This document shows positions 7,489 through 15,648 of a stretch of DNA of 42,147 bases, piece by piece. How positions within the stretch are numbered: the first letter of the stretch is position 1; each line of letters opens with the position of its first letter. A model generated the notes under the pieces. It made no database searches. It had not been told where the DNA came from and was given only the letters and a program-made list of their open reading frames with translations. Position numbers and translations under genes: made by a program. This stretch comes from SIG636 sp045535465 (GTDB lineage: Bacteria; Bacillota; Clostridia; Oscillospirales; CAG-382): positions 1 to 42,147 of the forward strand of contig JAZSLS010000150.1 in NCBI GenBank assembly GCA_045535465.1, given 5' to 3'.

Positions 7489-8928
7489 ATGAGAAAAAAG
7501 AAGATACTTTTCGTTGCATCCGAGGCAGTTCCTTTCGCTTCCTCGGGCGGTCTTGGCGACGTAATAGGCTCTTTGCCTGCGGCTTTGCAGAAGGCGTCTG
7601 CAGAGGAGCTTGACGTTCGTGTAATTATGCCTCTCTACGGCACTATGAAGGATGAATACCGTCATAAGCTTACCAAGCTTTGCGATACTTATATAAACCT
7701 TTCCTGGCGCCGTCAGTACCTTGGCATATATTGGCTTAACCATAACGGCGTTATCTACTATTTCCTTGATAACGAGTATTATTTTAAGCGTCCTACCCTT
7801 TACGGTAGCTTTGACGATGGTGAACGCTATGCCTTTTTCAGCAAGGCGGTTATGGAAGCACTTCCTATAATTGAATTTTTCCCCGATATTCTTCACGCTC
7901 ACGATTGGCAAAGCGCTCTTACCGTTATTTACCTTCGTCAGAAATATTGCTGGAAGGACGAGTACAGAAATATAAAGAGCGTATTTACCATTCACAATAT
8001 TGCGTACCAGGGCGTTTTCGGTCACGAGATACTTGGTGACGTGTTTGACCTTTCTCCCGAAGACAGGGAAGTGGTTGACTACAACGGCGCTATCAACCTT
8101 ATGAAGGGCGCAATAGCTTGTGCAAACACCGTAAGCACCGTTAGCCCTACCTACGCTTTGGAGATATTAAGCCCCCGTTTTTCCAACGGTCTGCATCACG
8201 TTCTTGAACAGAACAAGGGCAAGCTTAAGGGTATCCTCAACGGCATAGACGTTGATTATTATAATCCCGCAACCGATACCGAAACCTTTGCCAATTTTAC
8301 GGCAGATGATTTAAGCGGCAAGGCAGAGAACAAAAAACAGCTTCAAAAGATGCTTGGTCTTAAAGAAGCTGCCGATACTCCTGTTGTTGCAATCATCTCC
8401 CGTCTTACGGGTCACAAGGGTATAGACCTGGTTATGGCGGCAGCAGAGCAGATACTCAGAGAGGACGTTCAGCTTGTTATACTCGGTCAGGGCGACTTTG
8501 TTTATGAGGATTATTTCTGGCATCTTGCCGAAAACCATAAGGGGCAGGTAAGCACTCTGCTTATGTATAACAAAGAGGTTTCCAAGAAGATTTATGCAGG
8601 CGCAGATATCTTCCTTATGCCTTCAAAGAGCGAGCCTTGCGGTTTGGCACAGATGATAGCCTCTCGCTACGGTACTGTACCGATAGTAAGAGAAACAGGC
8701 GGCCTTTATGATTCTATCAGGGATATCGGCTGGCTTGACGGCGGTAACGGCTTTACCTTCGCTCCTTACAGCGAATGGGAGCTTTTAAACGCAGTAAGAC
8801 GTGCCTGCGGCTTGTACGCTCAGAGAGATACGTGGGAAAACCTTGTTAAAAAGGTAATGAACGTGGATTTCTCTTGGGATAAATCCGCCTTAACGTACAT
8901 TGGTATGTACAACGACATTTTAGCATAA
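7489..8928 (+). CDS. glgA: Glycogen synthase (ADP-glucose, GT5)
   Basis: 479 residues from the ATG at 7489, chosen because GGGAGGTG at 7475-7482 is the ribosome site; a GTG at 7480 lies inside that site. Transfers glucose from ADP-glucose to the non-reducing end of alpha-1,4-glucan. The GT5 starch-synthase catalytic domain begins ILFVASEAVPFASSGGLGDV; the K-x-G-G-L lysine is Ser18 here, a variant I believe occurs in other clostridial GlgA proteins. Further signatures: HAHDWQS, FTIHNIAYQG, GILNGIDVDYYNP, ISRLTGHKGIDL, and the E-x7-E region SKSEPCGLAQM...VRETGG. It lies 15 bases after glgD in the same operon. Confidence 0.95.
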   Translation: MRKKKILFVASEAVPFASSGGLGDVIGSLPAALQKASAEELDVRVIMPLYGTMKDEYRHKLTKLCDTYINLSWRRQYLGIYWLNHNGVIYYFLDNEYYFKRPTLYGSFDDGERYAFFSKAVMEALPIIEFFPDILHAHDWQSALTVIYLRQKYCWKDEYRNIKSVFTIHNIAYQGVFGHEILGDVFDLSPEDREVVDYNGAINLMKGAIACANTVSTVSPTYALEILSPRFSNGLHHVLEQNKGKLKGILNGIDVDYYNPATDTETFANFTADDLSGKAENKKQLQKMLGLKEAADTPVVAIISRLTGHKGIDLVMAAAEQILREDVQLVILGQGDFVYEDYFWHLAENHKGQVSTLLMYNKEVSKKIYAGADIFLMPSKSEPCGLAQMIASRYGTVPIVRETGGLYDSIRDIGWLDGGNGFTFAPYSEWELLNAVRRACGLYAQRDTWENLVKKVMNVDFSWDKSALTYIGMYNDILA

Positions 8929-8960
8929 TTTTTTCATTCATACTAAGGAGAACACTATAT

Positions 8961-11387
8961 ATGACCATAAAGCGTAAAGACATTCAAGAAGCTATACAGA
9001 ACAAGCTTTCAAGATTTTTCAGCGTATCTCTTGAAGAAGCAACCAAGGAGCAGATGTATAAAGCTACCGTTTTTACGGTGCGTGATATACTTGCTCAAAA
9101 GCGTAAGACTTTCAATGCTCAGACCAAGGAAAAGGGAAAGAAGAAGGTTTACTATATGTGTATGGAGTTCCTTATGGGATGCTCCCTGCGTACAAACCTT
9201 TGCAACTTAGGTCTTGAGAAGGATTACCTTGCAGTCCTTAAGGAGTATGGCTTTGACCTTAACGAAATTTATGAAATGGAATCCGACCCCGGTCTCGGCA
9301 ACGGCGGTCTTGGCAGACTTGCGGCTTGCTTTATGGATTCTCTTTCCACTCTTGCTTACCCCGCAAGAGGCTATTCCATTCTTTACGAATACGGTCTGTT
9401 TAAGCAAAAGCTGGCAGATGGCGAGCAGATAGAGCTTCCTGATATATGGATGCCCGGCGGCGACGCTTGGTTGGTTCCTCGTCAGGATAAATCCTGCATC
9501 GTTCGTTTTGGCGGTACTATAACCGAAAAGTGGGACAACGGCCGTTGTGAGATAATTCACGAAAACTACGAAGAGGTTGAAGCTGTTCCTTACGATATGC
9601 TCGTTTCAGGTGCAAACAGCGAAGCTATCACCACCCTCAGACTTTGGAAGGCTCAGGACATCCGTAACTTTAATATGGAGCTTTTCTCTCAGGGTCAGTA
9701 TATCAAGGCAGTAGAGGAAAACACCATAGCTCAGACCATTTCCAAGGTGCTTTATCCTAACGATAACCATCCCGAAGGTAAGCTTCTCCGCTTAAGCCAG
9801 CAGTATTTCCTTGTTAGTGCATCTCTCCAGAACATCATCCACGACCACATTTCTATATACAAAAATCTCAACACTCTTCCCGAAAAGGTTGCTATTCATA
9901 TTAACGATACCCATCCCGCTCTTTGTATTCCTGAGCTTATGCGTATTCTTATGGACCTTCACAACTATTCTTGGGAACAGGCTTGGGATATGGTTGTTAA
10001 GACTATGTCTTATACCAACCACACCGTTATGCCCGAAGCGCTTGAATGCTGGAACGAGGGTCTCTTCCGCCTTAAGCTGCCTCGCTTGTATATGATTATC
10101 CGTGAGATTAACGAGCGTTTCTGCGCAGAAGCTTGGAATTGCTTCCCCGGCAACTGGGATAAGGTGGGCAGAATGTCCATCATCAACCACGGTCAAATTC
10201 GTATGGCTAACCTTTCCGTTATCGGCAGCCATAAGATAAACGGCGTTTCTGCTTTGCATACCGATATACTTAAGTCCAACACCTTCCGTGACTTTAACGA
10301 TATGTATCCCGAAAGGTTCCTAAACGTAACCAACGGTATAGCTCATCGCAGATGGCTTTGTTACTCCAACCCTCGTCTTGCAAGCTTGCTTGATAAGACG
10401 ATAGGCGACGGTTATCGCACTAATGCGGCAGAGCTTGTTAAGCTTCTTCAGTATCAAGATGACGCCCCCATACTTGACGAGCTTGCAAAAATCAAGCGTG
10501 CAAACAAGGTGGATTTCTCCAACTATATGAAGCGCACCGCAGGCGTAATGATAGACCCCGACTCTATTTTCGACGTTCAGGTTAAGCGTATTCACGAGTA
10601 TAAGCGTCAGCTTCTCAATGCTATTCATATCATAAGCATTTACTGCGCTCTTAAAGAAAATCCAAACCTTAATATCAAGCCCAGAACCTTCATTTTCGGC
10701 GGTAAAGCCGCACCCGGCTACTATATGGCTAAGGATATCATCCGTCTCATCTGCTATATCAGCGCAGATATTCAGAAGAATCCTAAGATTAAGGAAAAGC
10801 TTAACGTTCTCTTCCTTGAAAACTATAACGTAAGCCTTGCAGAACGTCTTATTCCTACTGCTGACGTAAGTGAGCAGATTTCTCTTGCGGGCAAGGAAGC
10901 AAGCGGTACCGGTAATATGAAGTTTATGATAAACGGCGCAGTTACCATAGGTACCCTTGACGGTGCTAACGTTGAAATATGCGAAGAAGTGGGCGAAGAC
11001 AACATCTTTATCTTCGGTCACACTGCAGAAGAGGTTGACGAGCTTTGGAAGAAGGGCTATGCTTCCTCTTACTACTACAACAGAAACGAATCTCTTAAGA
11101 GAGCTATTGATTATCTGCAGACCGGCTTTAACGGCCGTTCCTTTGCAGACATTGCTAACTATCTCCTCTTTTCCTACGGTATTGCCGATCCTTATATGTG
11201 TCTTGCAGACTTTGACTTCTATCAGGATGCACATCGTGAGCTTATGGAAGCTTACGGCGACAGCGCAAGATGGAATAAGATGTCTCTTGTTAACATCGCA
11301 AAGGCAGGCAAGTTTGCCGCAGACAGAAGTATTATGGATTATGCTAACGATATTTGGCATCTCCAAAGACTTAAGGCTAAAAAATAA
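8961..11387 (+). CDS. glgP: Glycogen/alpha-glucan phosphorylase (GT35)
   Basis: 808 residues, typical for bacterial phosphorylases. Releases glucose 1-phosphate from glycogen chain ends using phosphate and pyridoxal phosphate. Visible signatures: MEFLMGCSLRTNL, GLGNGGLGRLAACFMDSL near residue 110, NDTHPALCIPELMR, NVTNGIAHRRW, and the PLP region EASGTGNMKFMINGAVTIGT with the Schiff-base Lys654. The ribosome site AAGGAG is 10 bases before the ATG. The gene is 32 bases downstream of glgA with no terminator, so synthesis and breakdown genes share a transcript. Confidence 0.97.
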   Translation: MTIKRKDIQEAIQNKLSRFFSVSLEEATKEQMYKATVFTVRDILAQKRKTFNAQTKEKGKKKVYYMCMEFLMGCSLRTNLCNLGLEKDYLAVLKEYGFDLNEIYEMESDPGLGNGGLGRLAACFMDSLSTLAYPARGYSILYEYGLFKQKLADGEQIELPDIWMPGGDAWLVPRQDKSCIVRFGGTITEKWDNGRCEIIHENYEEVEAVPYDMLVSGANSEAITTLRLWKAQDIRNFNMELFSQGQYIKAVEENTIAQTISKVLYPNDNHPEGKLLRLSQQYFLVSASLQNIIHDHISIYKNLNTLPEKVAIHINDTHPALCIPELMRILMDLHNYSWEQAWDMVVKTMSYTNHTVMPEALECWNEGLFRLKLPRLYMIIREINERFCAEAWNCFPGNWDKVGRMSIINHGQIRMANLSVIGSHKINGVSALHTDILKSNTFRDFNDMYPERFLNVTNGIAHRRWLCYSNPRLASLLDKTIGDGYRTNAAELVKLLQYQDDAPILDELAKIKRANKVDFSNYMKRTAGVMIDPDSIFDVQVKRIHEYKRQLLNAIHIISIYCALKENPNLNIKPRTFIFGGKAAPGYYMAKDIIRLICYISADIQKNPKIKEKLNVLFLENYNVSLAERLIPTADVSEQISLAGKEASGTGNMKFMINGAVTIGTLDGANVEICEEVGEDNIFIFGHTAEEVDELWKKGYASSYYYNRNESLKRAIDYLQTGFNGRSFADIANYLLFSYGIADPYMCLADFDFYQDAHRELMEAYGDSARWNKMSLVNIAKAGKFAADRSIMDYANDIWHLQRLKAKK

Positions 11388-11411
11388 ATTCAATTTTTTC
11401 GGGGGCGCTTT

Positions 11412-13292
11412 GTGGCACTAAGAATATTAAACGCACAAAACCGTCGTGATAATGCGGTGGATTGCGTGTCTATAACATACAGAAACGGTAAAATAAGCGG
11501 TAGCAGAGCTTTGGCTATTGGCGAGGAAATGCTGCCCGTGTTAAAAACAAGGCGCTCTCTTGCAGTGCTTAAGGCAACCTTGCTTTTTGCCCGTGACGGC
11601 GGCGAGGATATGCGTGTTGACGGTGTATGGGCAGGGCTTGACAAGGGCTTTGACGTATACACCTTTGACCTGCCCATTCCTTCGGTTGCAGGCCTGTACT
11701 TCTACGGGTATGAGCTTCATACCGCTTCTGGCAAGTGGTATATGCGTGCAGGCGGTACCGTTGGCTACGATAAGGTTTATATAGGCAGAATGCTTATATA
11801 CGATGAAAAATACACTTCTCCCGAATGGTTGGACGGCGGTGTTATCTACCATATATTTGTGGACAGATTTTTCAAGGGCAGTAAGGAAGTTCCCGTTAGG
11901 GAAGATGCTGTTATGCTTGAAGATTGGGATAACGGTGTGCCCGAATATGCGGAGCAGCAGGGCGGCTTTTTGCGTAACAATACCTTTTTCGGCGGCACTC
12001 TTTGGGGCGTTGCCGAAAAGCTTGATTATTTAAAATCCCTTGGTGTTACCTGTATATATCTAAGTCCTGTGTTTAAGGCTTATTCCAACCATAAATACGA
12101 CATAGGTGATTATATGCAGGTGGACGAGATGTTTGGCGGAGACGAAGCCCTTAAGCATCTCTTTGACGAAGCGGCAAAATACGGAATTGGTGTTATCCTT
12201 GACGGTGTTTTCAACCACGTAGGCGATAACAGTCTTTACTTTGATAAGTACGGCACATACGGCGGCAACGGCGCTTATTCCGGAGAGTCCAGTCCCTATT
12301 ACAGTTGGTTTAATTTTAAGGAATTTCCCGATAACTACCAGTCTTGGTGGGGCATAGGCAACCTTCCCCGTGTCAATCGCAACGCATCCTTCCGTCATTT
12401 AATAAACGGTGAAGGCGGCGTGGTTGATAAGTATATGCAAATGGGTGCGGCCGGCTTTAGGCTTGACGTAGTTGACGAGCTTGAAAGTGACTTTGTTACG
12501 GAGCTTTGCTCTGCCATTAAGCGTAACAAGCCCGATGCGTATATCGTAGGCGAGGTTTGGGAGGATGCTTCCGATAAAATGGCTTACGGTGAACGTAAAA
12601 AGTATTTTCAGGGTGCTCAGCTTGACTCGGTAATGAACTATCCTTTGCGCAGCGCTATTGTGGAGTATGTTCTGCACGGCAGCGCACAGTTTCTTGCTGA
12701 TACGGTTGATACGCTGTACAGGCATTATCCTCTTCACAAAACCTCTTACCTTATGAATATCCTCGGCACCCACGATACCGAGCGTATTCTTACCATTATG
12801 GGCGGGGACAGAGGTGACGGCTTGACCAATGCAGAGCTTGCCGAAAAGCGTATGGATACCCTTAAACGCATTGTTGCTCGTCACAGGCTTATGAATGCGG
12901 TTTTACTGCAGATGACTTTGCCGGGTATACCTTGCATCTATTACGGTGATGAAGTGGGTATGGAGGGCTATCGTGACCCCTTTAACCGTTGCCCGTATCC
13001 TTGGGGAAAAGAAGACAACGAAATATTTTCTTGGTACAAAAAGCTTACCGACCTTAGAAAAAGCGAAAATGTTTTCCGTTCTACCGCTCTTAAGGTTTTA
13101 GCGGCACGTGGCGGTCTTTTTGCTTTTGAAAGAGGAGAGGACAAAGAACGTATCGTCGTATGCACCAACACAGGCGGCAATACGGCAAACCTTGAGCTGG
13201 ATGGGGAATACGTTTCTCTCTTGACAGGTAAGAGCTATAATCGTGTTATAAACGTTCAACCCGGAATGGGAGAGATATTAAAGCTGATGTAG
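11412..13292 (+). CDS. Intracellular GH13 alpha-glucan hydrolase (neopullulanase/cyclomaltodextrinase-like)
   Basis: 626 residues, no signal peptide, so cytoplasmic. An N-terminal beta module (about 1-130) precedes the barrel, as in GH13 neopullulanase/maltogenic-amylase-like enzymes. All catalytic motifs are intact: DGVFNHVG (region I), GFRLDVVDE with nucleophile Asp352, IVGEVWE with acid/base Glu381, LGTHDTER with Asp455. The end carries a C-terminal beta domain (GGNTANLELDGEYVSLLTG). The start is GTG at 11412, 24 bases after glgP, with a G-rich but weak ribosome site. Likely trims or debranches dextrins left by GlgP; no glgX or 4-alpha-glucanotransferase gene is in the window. The contrast with the degenerate GlgB-like gene of the same operon is notable. 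Exact specificity cannot be read. Confidence 0.9.
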   Translation: MALRILNAQNRRDNAVDCVSITYRNGKISGSRALAIGEEMLPVLKTRRSLAVLKATLLFARDGGEDMRVDGVWAGLDKGFDVYTFDLPIPSVAGLYFYGYELHTASGKWYMRAGGTVGYDKVYIGRMLIYDEKYTSPEWLDGGVIYHIFVDRFFKGSKEVPVREDAVMLEDWDNGVPEYAEQQGGFLRNNTFFGGTLWGVAEKLDYLKSLGVTCIYLSPVFKAYSNHKYDIGDYMQVDEMFGGDEALKHLFDEAAKYGIGVILDGVFNHVGDNSLYFDKYGTYGGNGAYSGESSPYYSWFNFKEFPDNYQSWWGIGNLPRVNRNASFRHLINGEGGVVDKYMQMGAAGFRLDVVDELESDFVTELCSAIKRNKPDAYIVGEVWEDASDKMAYGERKKYFQGAQLDSVMNYPLRSAIVEYVLHGSAQFLADTVDTLYRHYPLHKTSYLMNILGTHDTERILTIMGGDRGDGLTNAELAEKRMDTLKRIVARHRLMNAVLLQMTLPGIPCIYYGDEVGMEGYRDPFNRCPYPWGKEDNEIFSWYKKLTDLRKSENVFRSTALKVLAARGGLFAFERGEDKERIVVCTNTGGNTANLELDGEYVSLLTGKSYNRVINVQPGMGEILKLM

Positions 13293-13294
13293 CT

Positions 13295-13324
13295 TTGACA
13301 CATTTGAAAGCGGTAGTATATACT
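13295..13324 (+). promoter_or_regulatory. Promoter of the NahK-like kinase (TTGACA, 18 bp, TATACT)
   Basis: TTGACA at 13295-13300 starts just after the amylase stop codon; TATACT at 13319-13324 (or TATATA at 13317 with a 16-base spacer). A consensus -35 indicates a strong promoter, so the kinase can be expressed apart from the glycogen operon. No terminator separates the two units. Confidence 0.7.
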
Positions 13325-13361
13325 GTAATTATCTAATTAATTTATACTGGCGGTAATAACG

Positions 13362-14465
13362 ATGGAAAATGTTTTTTTTGAAATATGTCAGGCGTATAAG
13401 CTGAAGGGTGACATTATTTCGGTAGAACCCCTAAAGCGAGGACATATAAACAGTACCTATCGTGTTGATTTGAATGTGGATGGCGAAACAAAGTCGTATT
13501 TGTTTCAAAAAGTTAACCATTATGTGTTTAAAAAACCGGAGCTTATAATAAAAAACGTGCAGGCTGTTACCTCCCACGTAAGACGCAAGCTGGAGGAAAG
13601 CGGCGAAGAAGACGTGAAACGCAAGGTTATAAGGCTGTATAAGCACAGTGACGGCAAATGCCTGTACTTGACCAAGGACGGTGAGTATTGGCGTGTAATG
13701 ACTTTTGTGTACGATGCCGTTACCTACGATGTTTTTGACAATAAAACTTTAAAGGCGGTCGGAAGAGGCTTTGGACGGTTTTTGTCTATGCTTTCAGATT
13801 TTCCCGGAGGCGACCTTTACGAAACCATCCCTAATTTTCACAACACAGTTTTGCGTTTTGATACTTTGTTTAAAACGTACAGAGAAGACGCAAGGGGGCG
13901 TGCAAGCGAGATAAGCGAGGAAGTGGAGTATCTCCGTTCCGTATACAAGCACGCATCCAGATTTAACGATTTGTATAATCAGGGCAAAATCCCCCTCAGA
14001 GTTACCCATAACGATACAAAGGGTAACAATATTATGATTGATATCCACACGGGAGAGCCTTTGGCGGTTATTGATTTGGATACGGTAATGCCGGGCTTTA
14101 CTATGAACGACTTTGGCGATGCAGTTCGTTTTGCTGCAAATACCGCAGCGGAGGATGAGGCAGACCTTTCCAAGGTTTCACTTGATCTTGACAGATATGC
14201 GGCGTTTGCAGAGGGCTTTTTGTCACCAATGTCAGGGAAGATAACTAAAACCGAAATAAAAAATATGCCTTGGGGCGTTATTCTTATGTGTCTGGAGCTT
14301 TCGGTGCGTTTTCTTACCGATTATTTGGAGGGCGACGTATATTTCAAAACCACATACCCTACGCAAAACCTGGTAAGGGGTCGTTGTCAGCTTGCTTTAG
14401 CTAAGGATGCTATCAAAAAACTTGCTGATATGGATAATATAACCGAAAAATATTTAAATTTTTAG
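13362..14465 (+). CDS. Phosphotransferase, N-acetylhexosamine 1-kinase (NahK/LnpB)-like
   Basis: 367 residues of the aminoglycoside-phosphotransferase/choline-kinase fold. Visible: the N-lobe start with LKRGHINSTYRVD (about 24-36), the catalytic loop VTHNDTKGNNIM with Asp218, and the metal-binding VIDLDTVMPG (Asp238/Asp240), followed by NDFGDAVRFAAN. HNDTK.NN and IDLDTVMPG are closely like bifidobacterial N-acetylhexosamine 1-kinase, which makes GlcNAc/GalNAc 1-phosphate anomerically. Here it sits directly behind the glycogen operon and upstream of a thymidylyltransferase cassette, so a hexose 1-phosphate product would fit both neighbours. The substrate is inference. It has its own promoter; the spacing before the ATG contains GGCGG. 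Confidence 0.8.
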   Translation: MENVFFEICQAYKLKGDIISVEPLKRGHINSTYRVDLNVDGETKSYLFQKVNHYVFKKPELIIKNVQAVTSHVRRKLEESGEEDVKRKVIRLYKHSDGKCLYLTKDGEYWRVMTFVYDAVTYDVFDNKTLKAVGRGFGRFLSMLSDFPGGDLYETIPNFHNTVLRFDTLFKTYREDARGRASEISEEVEYLRSVYKHASRFNDLYNQGKIPLRVTHNDTKGNNIMIDIHTGEPLAVIDLDTVMPGFTMNDFGDAVRFAANTAAEDEADLSKVSLDLDRYAAFAEGFLSPMSGKITKTEIKNMPWGVILMCLELSVRFLTDYLEGDVYFKTTYPTQNLVRGRCQLALAKDAIKKLADMDNITEKYLNF

Positions 14466-14498
14466 TAATTATCACGGTATAAGAATTCTAAAAATATA

Positions 14499-14526
14499 TT
14501 GACATTTCTACAAAATGTAGTATAAT
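14499..14526 (+). promoter_or_regulatory. Promoter of the SigH-like gene (TTGACA, 16 bp, TATAAT) with a palindromic spacer
   Basis: Both hexamers match the vegetative consensus; TTGACA at 14499-14504, TATAAT at 14521-14526. The spacer is largely the perfect dyad CTACA-AAA-TGTAG (14508-14520). A second perfect dyad, TTACTAA-GCAG-TTAGTAA (14529-14546), covers the predicted start point. Two symmetric sites on a consensus promoter suggest tight repression. Confidence 0.75.
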
Positions 14527-14528
14527 TA

Positions 14529-14546
14529 TTACTAAGCAGTTAGTAA
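14529..14546. promoter_or_regulatory. 18-bp dyad TTACTAA-N4-TTAGTAA at the sigH start point (candidate operator)
   Basis: Perfect 7-4-7 inverted repeat immediately downstream of the -10 element, placed where a bound repressor would block initiation. The binding protein is unknown. The dyad could alternatively form a hairpin at the very 5' end of the mRNA. Confidence 0.5.
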
Positions 14547-14573
14547 TTTTATACTGTTTTAATAATTAATCGA

Positions 14574-15140
14574 ATGGGCGAATTGATGAATAATACCGCT
14601 GTTGTTGAAGAAAATGCTCTTGTTGCTTCCGCCAAAAGTGGCAATGATGAAGCTTTTAGGTTACTGGTAGATAAATACAACGGCTTTTTAATCGGTTACA
14701 TAAGGTCACTTCAGGTACCCGCTTCCGAGTATGACGATTTAATGCAGGAAGCGCTGGTGGGGCTTTTGCGCGCAGTTCGCACCTATGACGGTGTAAGTTC
14801 CAAATTTGCAACCTACGTTGCCACCTGTGTACGCAGCAGCGTTATTTCAGGTCTTCGTAAATACGGTAAGCAAAGCGTGGAGATTGCCGGTTATGATGTA
14901 GATGCACTTGCTCAGGCGTCTGACGGCATTACACCCGAATTGCAGCTTTTGGATATCGAAAGCACCAACCAGTTATATGACAGGGTTTTCTCAGCTCTTT
15001 CCGAGCTTGAAAGGGCAGTTTTTGAGATGTATTTGGCAGAGATCCCTTATGCGATCATAGCAAAACGGCTGAACAAAAACGAGAAAAGCGTTGATAACGC
15101 AGTCCAAAGGATCAAAGCCAAGCTAAAAAAGCTTGTTTGA
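14574..15140 (+). CDS. Sigma-70 family factor, SigH-like
   Basis: 188 residues. Region 2 is visible from about residue 24 (DEAFRLLVDKYNGFLIGYIRSL, EYDDLMQEALVGLLRAVRTYD, SSKFATYVATCVRSSVISGLRK); region 4 is at about 138-186 (LSELERAVFEMYLAEIPYAIIAKRL, then KSVDNAVQRIKAKLKKL). The EKSVDNAVQRIKAKLKK ending matches the sporulation/stationary-phase factor SigH rather than ECF factors; I do not assign a symbol because sporulation genes are not in view. The start is uncertain: ATG at 14574 or 14586, neither with a good ribosome site, which together with two dyads at the promoter implies low, controlled expression. The next gene is 51 bases downstream. Confidence 0.8.
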   Translation: MGELMNNTAVVEENALVASAKSGNDEAFRLLVDKYNGFLIGYIRSLQVPASEYDDLMQEALVGLLRAVRTYDGVSSKFATYVATCVRSSVISGLRKYGKQSVEIAGYDVDALAQASDGITPELQLLDIESTNQLYDRVFSALSELERAVFEMYLAEIPYAIIAKRLNKNEKSVDNAVQRIKAKLKKLV

Positions 15141-15191
15141 TATAATAGGGGTAACCCAAAATTTACATTATACCAAAGCGAGGTAACAATT

Positions 15192-15464
15192 ATGTACGAA
15201 GACAAGACATTGGTTTGCAAGGAATGCGGCGCAGAGTTCGTATTCTCCGCAGGTGAACAGCAGTTCTACGCTGAACGTGGCTTCCAGAACGAGCCCCAGC
15301 GTTGCAAAGCTTGCCGCGATGCTAAGAAGAACGCTGCAAGAGGTCCCAGAGAATTCTTCACTACCACTTGCGCTAGCTGTGGTAAGGAAGCTAAGGTTCC
15401 TTTTAAGCCTTCCGATGACAGACCTGTTTACTGCAGCGAATGCTTTGCAGCTCAGAAGCAGTAA
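15192..15464 (+). CDS. Double zinc-ribbon protein
   Basis: 90 residues with eight cysteines in two ribbons: Cys9/Cys12 with Cys38/Cys41, and Cys60/Cys63 with Cys81/Cys84. The first resembles the small 'probable zinc-ribbon' domain common in Firmicutes (VCKECGAEFVFSAGEQQFYAERGF). No catalytic residues are seen; such proteins are thought to bind nucleic acid or protein, but the role is unknown. A ribosome site (GCGAGG) precedes the ATG. The gene ends in a perfect-stem terminator at 15505. Codon use is regular, suggesting good expression. Confidence 0.85.
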   Translation: MYEDKTLVCKECGAEFVFSAGEQQFYAERGFQNEPQRCKACRDAKKNAARGPREFFTTTCASCGKEAKVPFKPSDDRPVYCSECFAAQKQ

Positions 15465-15504
15465 TTAATTTGCGGATTTATTAAAATAAATAAATAAGCA
15501 AAAA

Positions 15505-15530
15505 CAAAAGGTGGCAGTTGCCACCTTTTG
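15505..15530 (+). terminator. Hairpin terminator after the zinc-ribbon gene
   Basis: CAAAAGGTGGCA (15505-15516) is perfectly complementary to TGCCACCTTTTG (15519-15530). The T-run is mostly inside the stem and only a weak T-rich tail follows, so efficiency is uncertain. It separates the SigH/zinc-ribbon unit from the rml cassette. Confidence 0.7.
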
Positions 15531-15564
15531 TGCATTTATGGGTCAAAAAACAAGCGTATTTGTA

Positions 15565-15593
15565 TTGCAATTATTGTCAAAGGCTGTTATAAT
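15565..15593 (+). promoter_or_regulatory. Promoter of the rml cassette (TTGCAA, 17 bp, TATAAT)
   Basis: TTGCAA at 15565-15570, TATAAT at 15588-15593, 17-base spacer. Predicted leader about 50 bases to the GTG start at 15649. It is the only promoter seen before the four-gene cassette ending at 19847. Confidence 0.75.
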
Positions 15594-15648
15594 AGTTTGA
15601 ATATGTTTGTAATTTGCAAAATGCTATCTTTGTAAGGAGTGTTTGATT

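Noticed and set aside
7489..7554. GlgA lacks Lys in the K-x-G-G-L motif (Ser18), suggesting inactive glycogen synthase.
   Set aside because: The variant A-S-G-G-L-type N-terminus is, to my knowledge, common among clostridial GlgA proteins, and the remaining catalytic motifs are intact, so it is not treated as a dead enzyme.
15119..15135. Inverted repeat CAAGCT-AAAAA-AGCTTG at the end of the SigH-like gene as a terminator.
   Set aside because: It lies inside the coding end, has a 6-bp stem, and no T-run follows, so the zinc-ribbon gene is probably read through.
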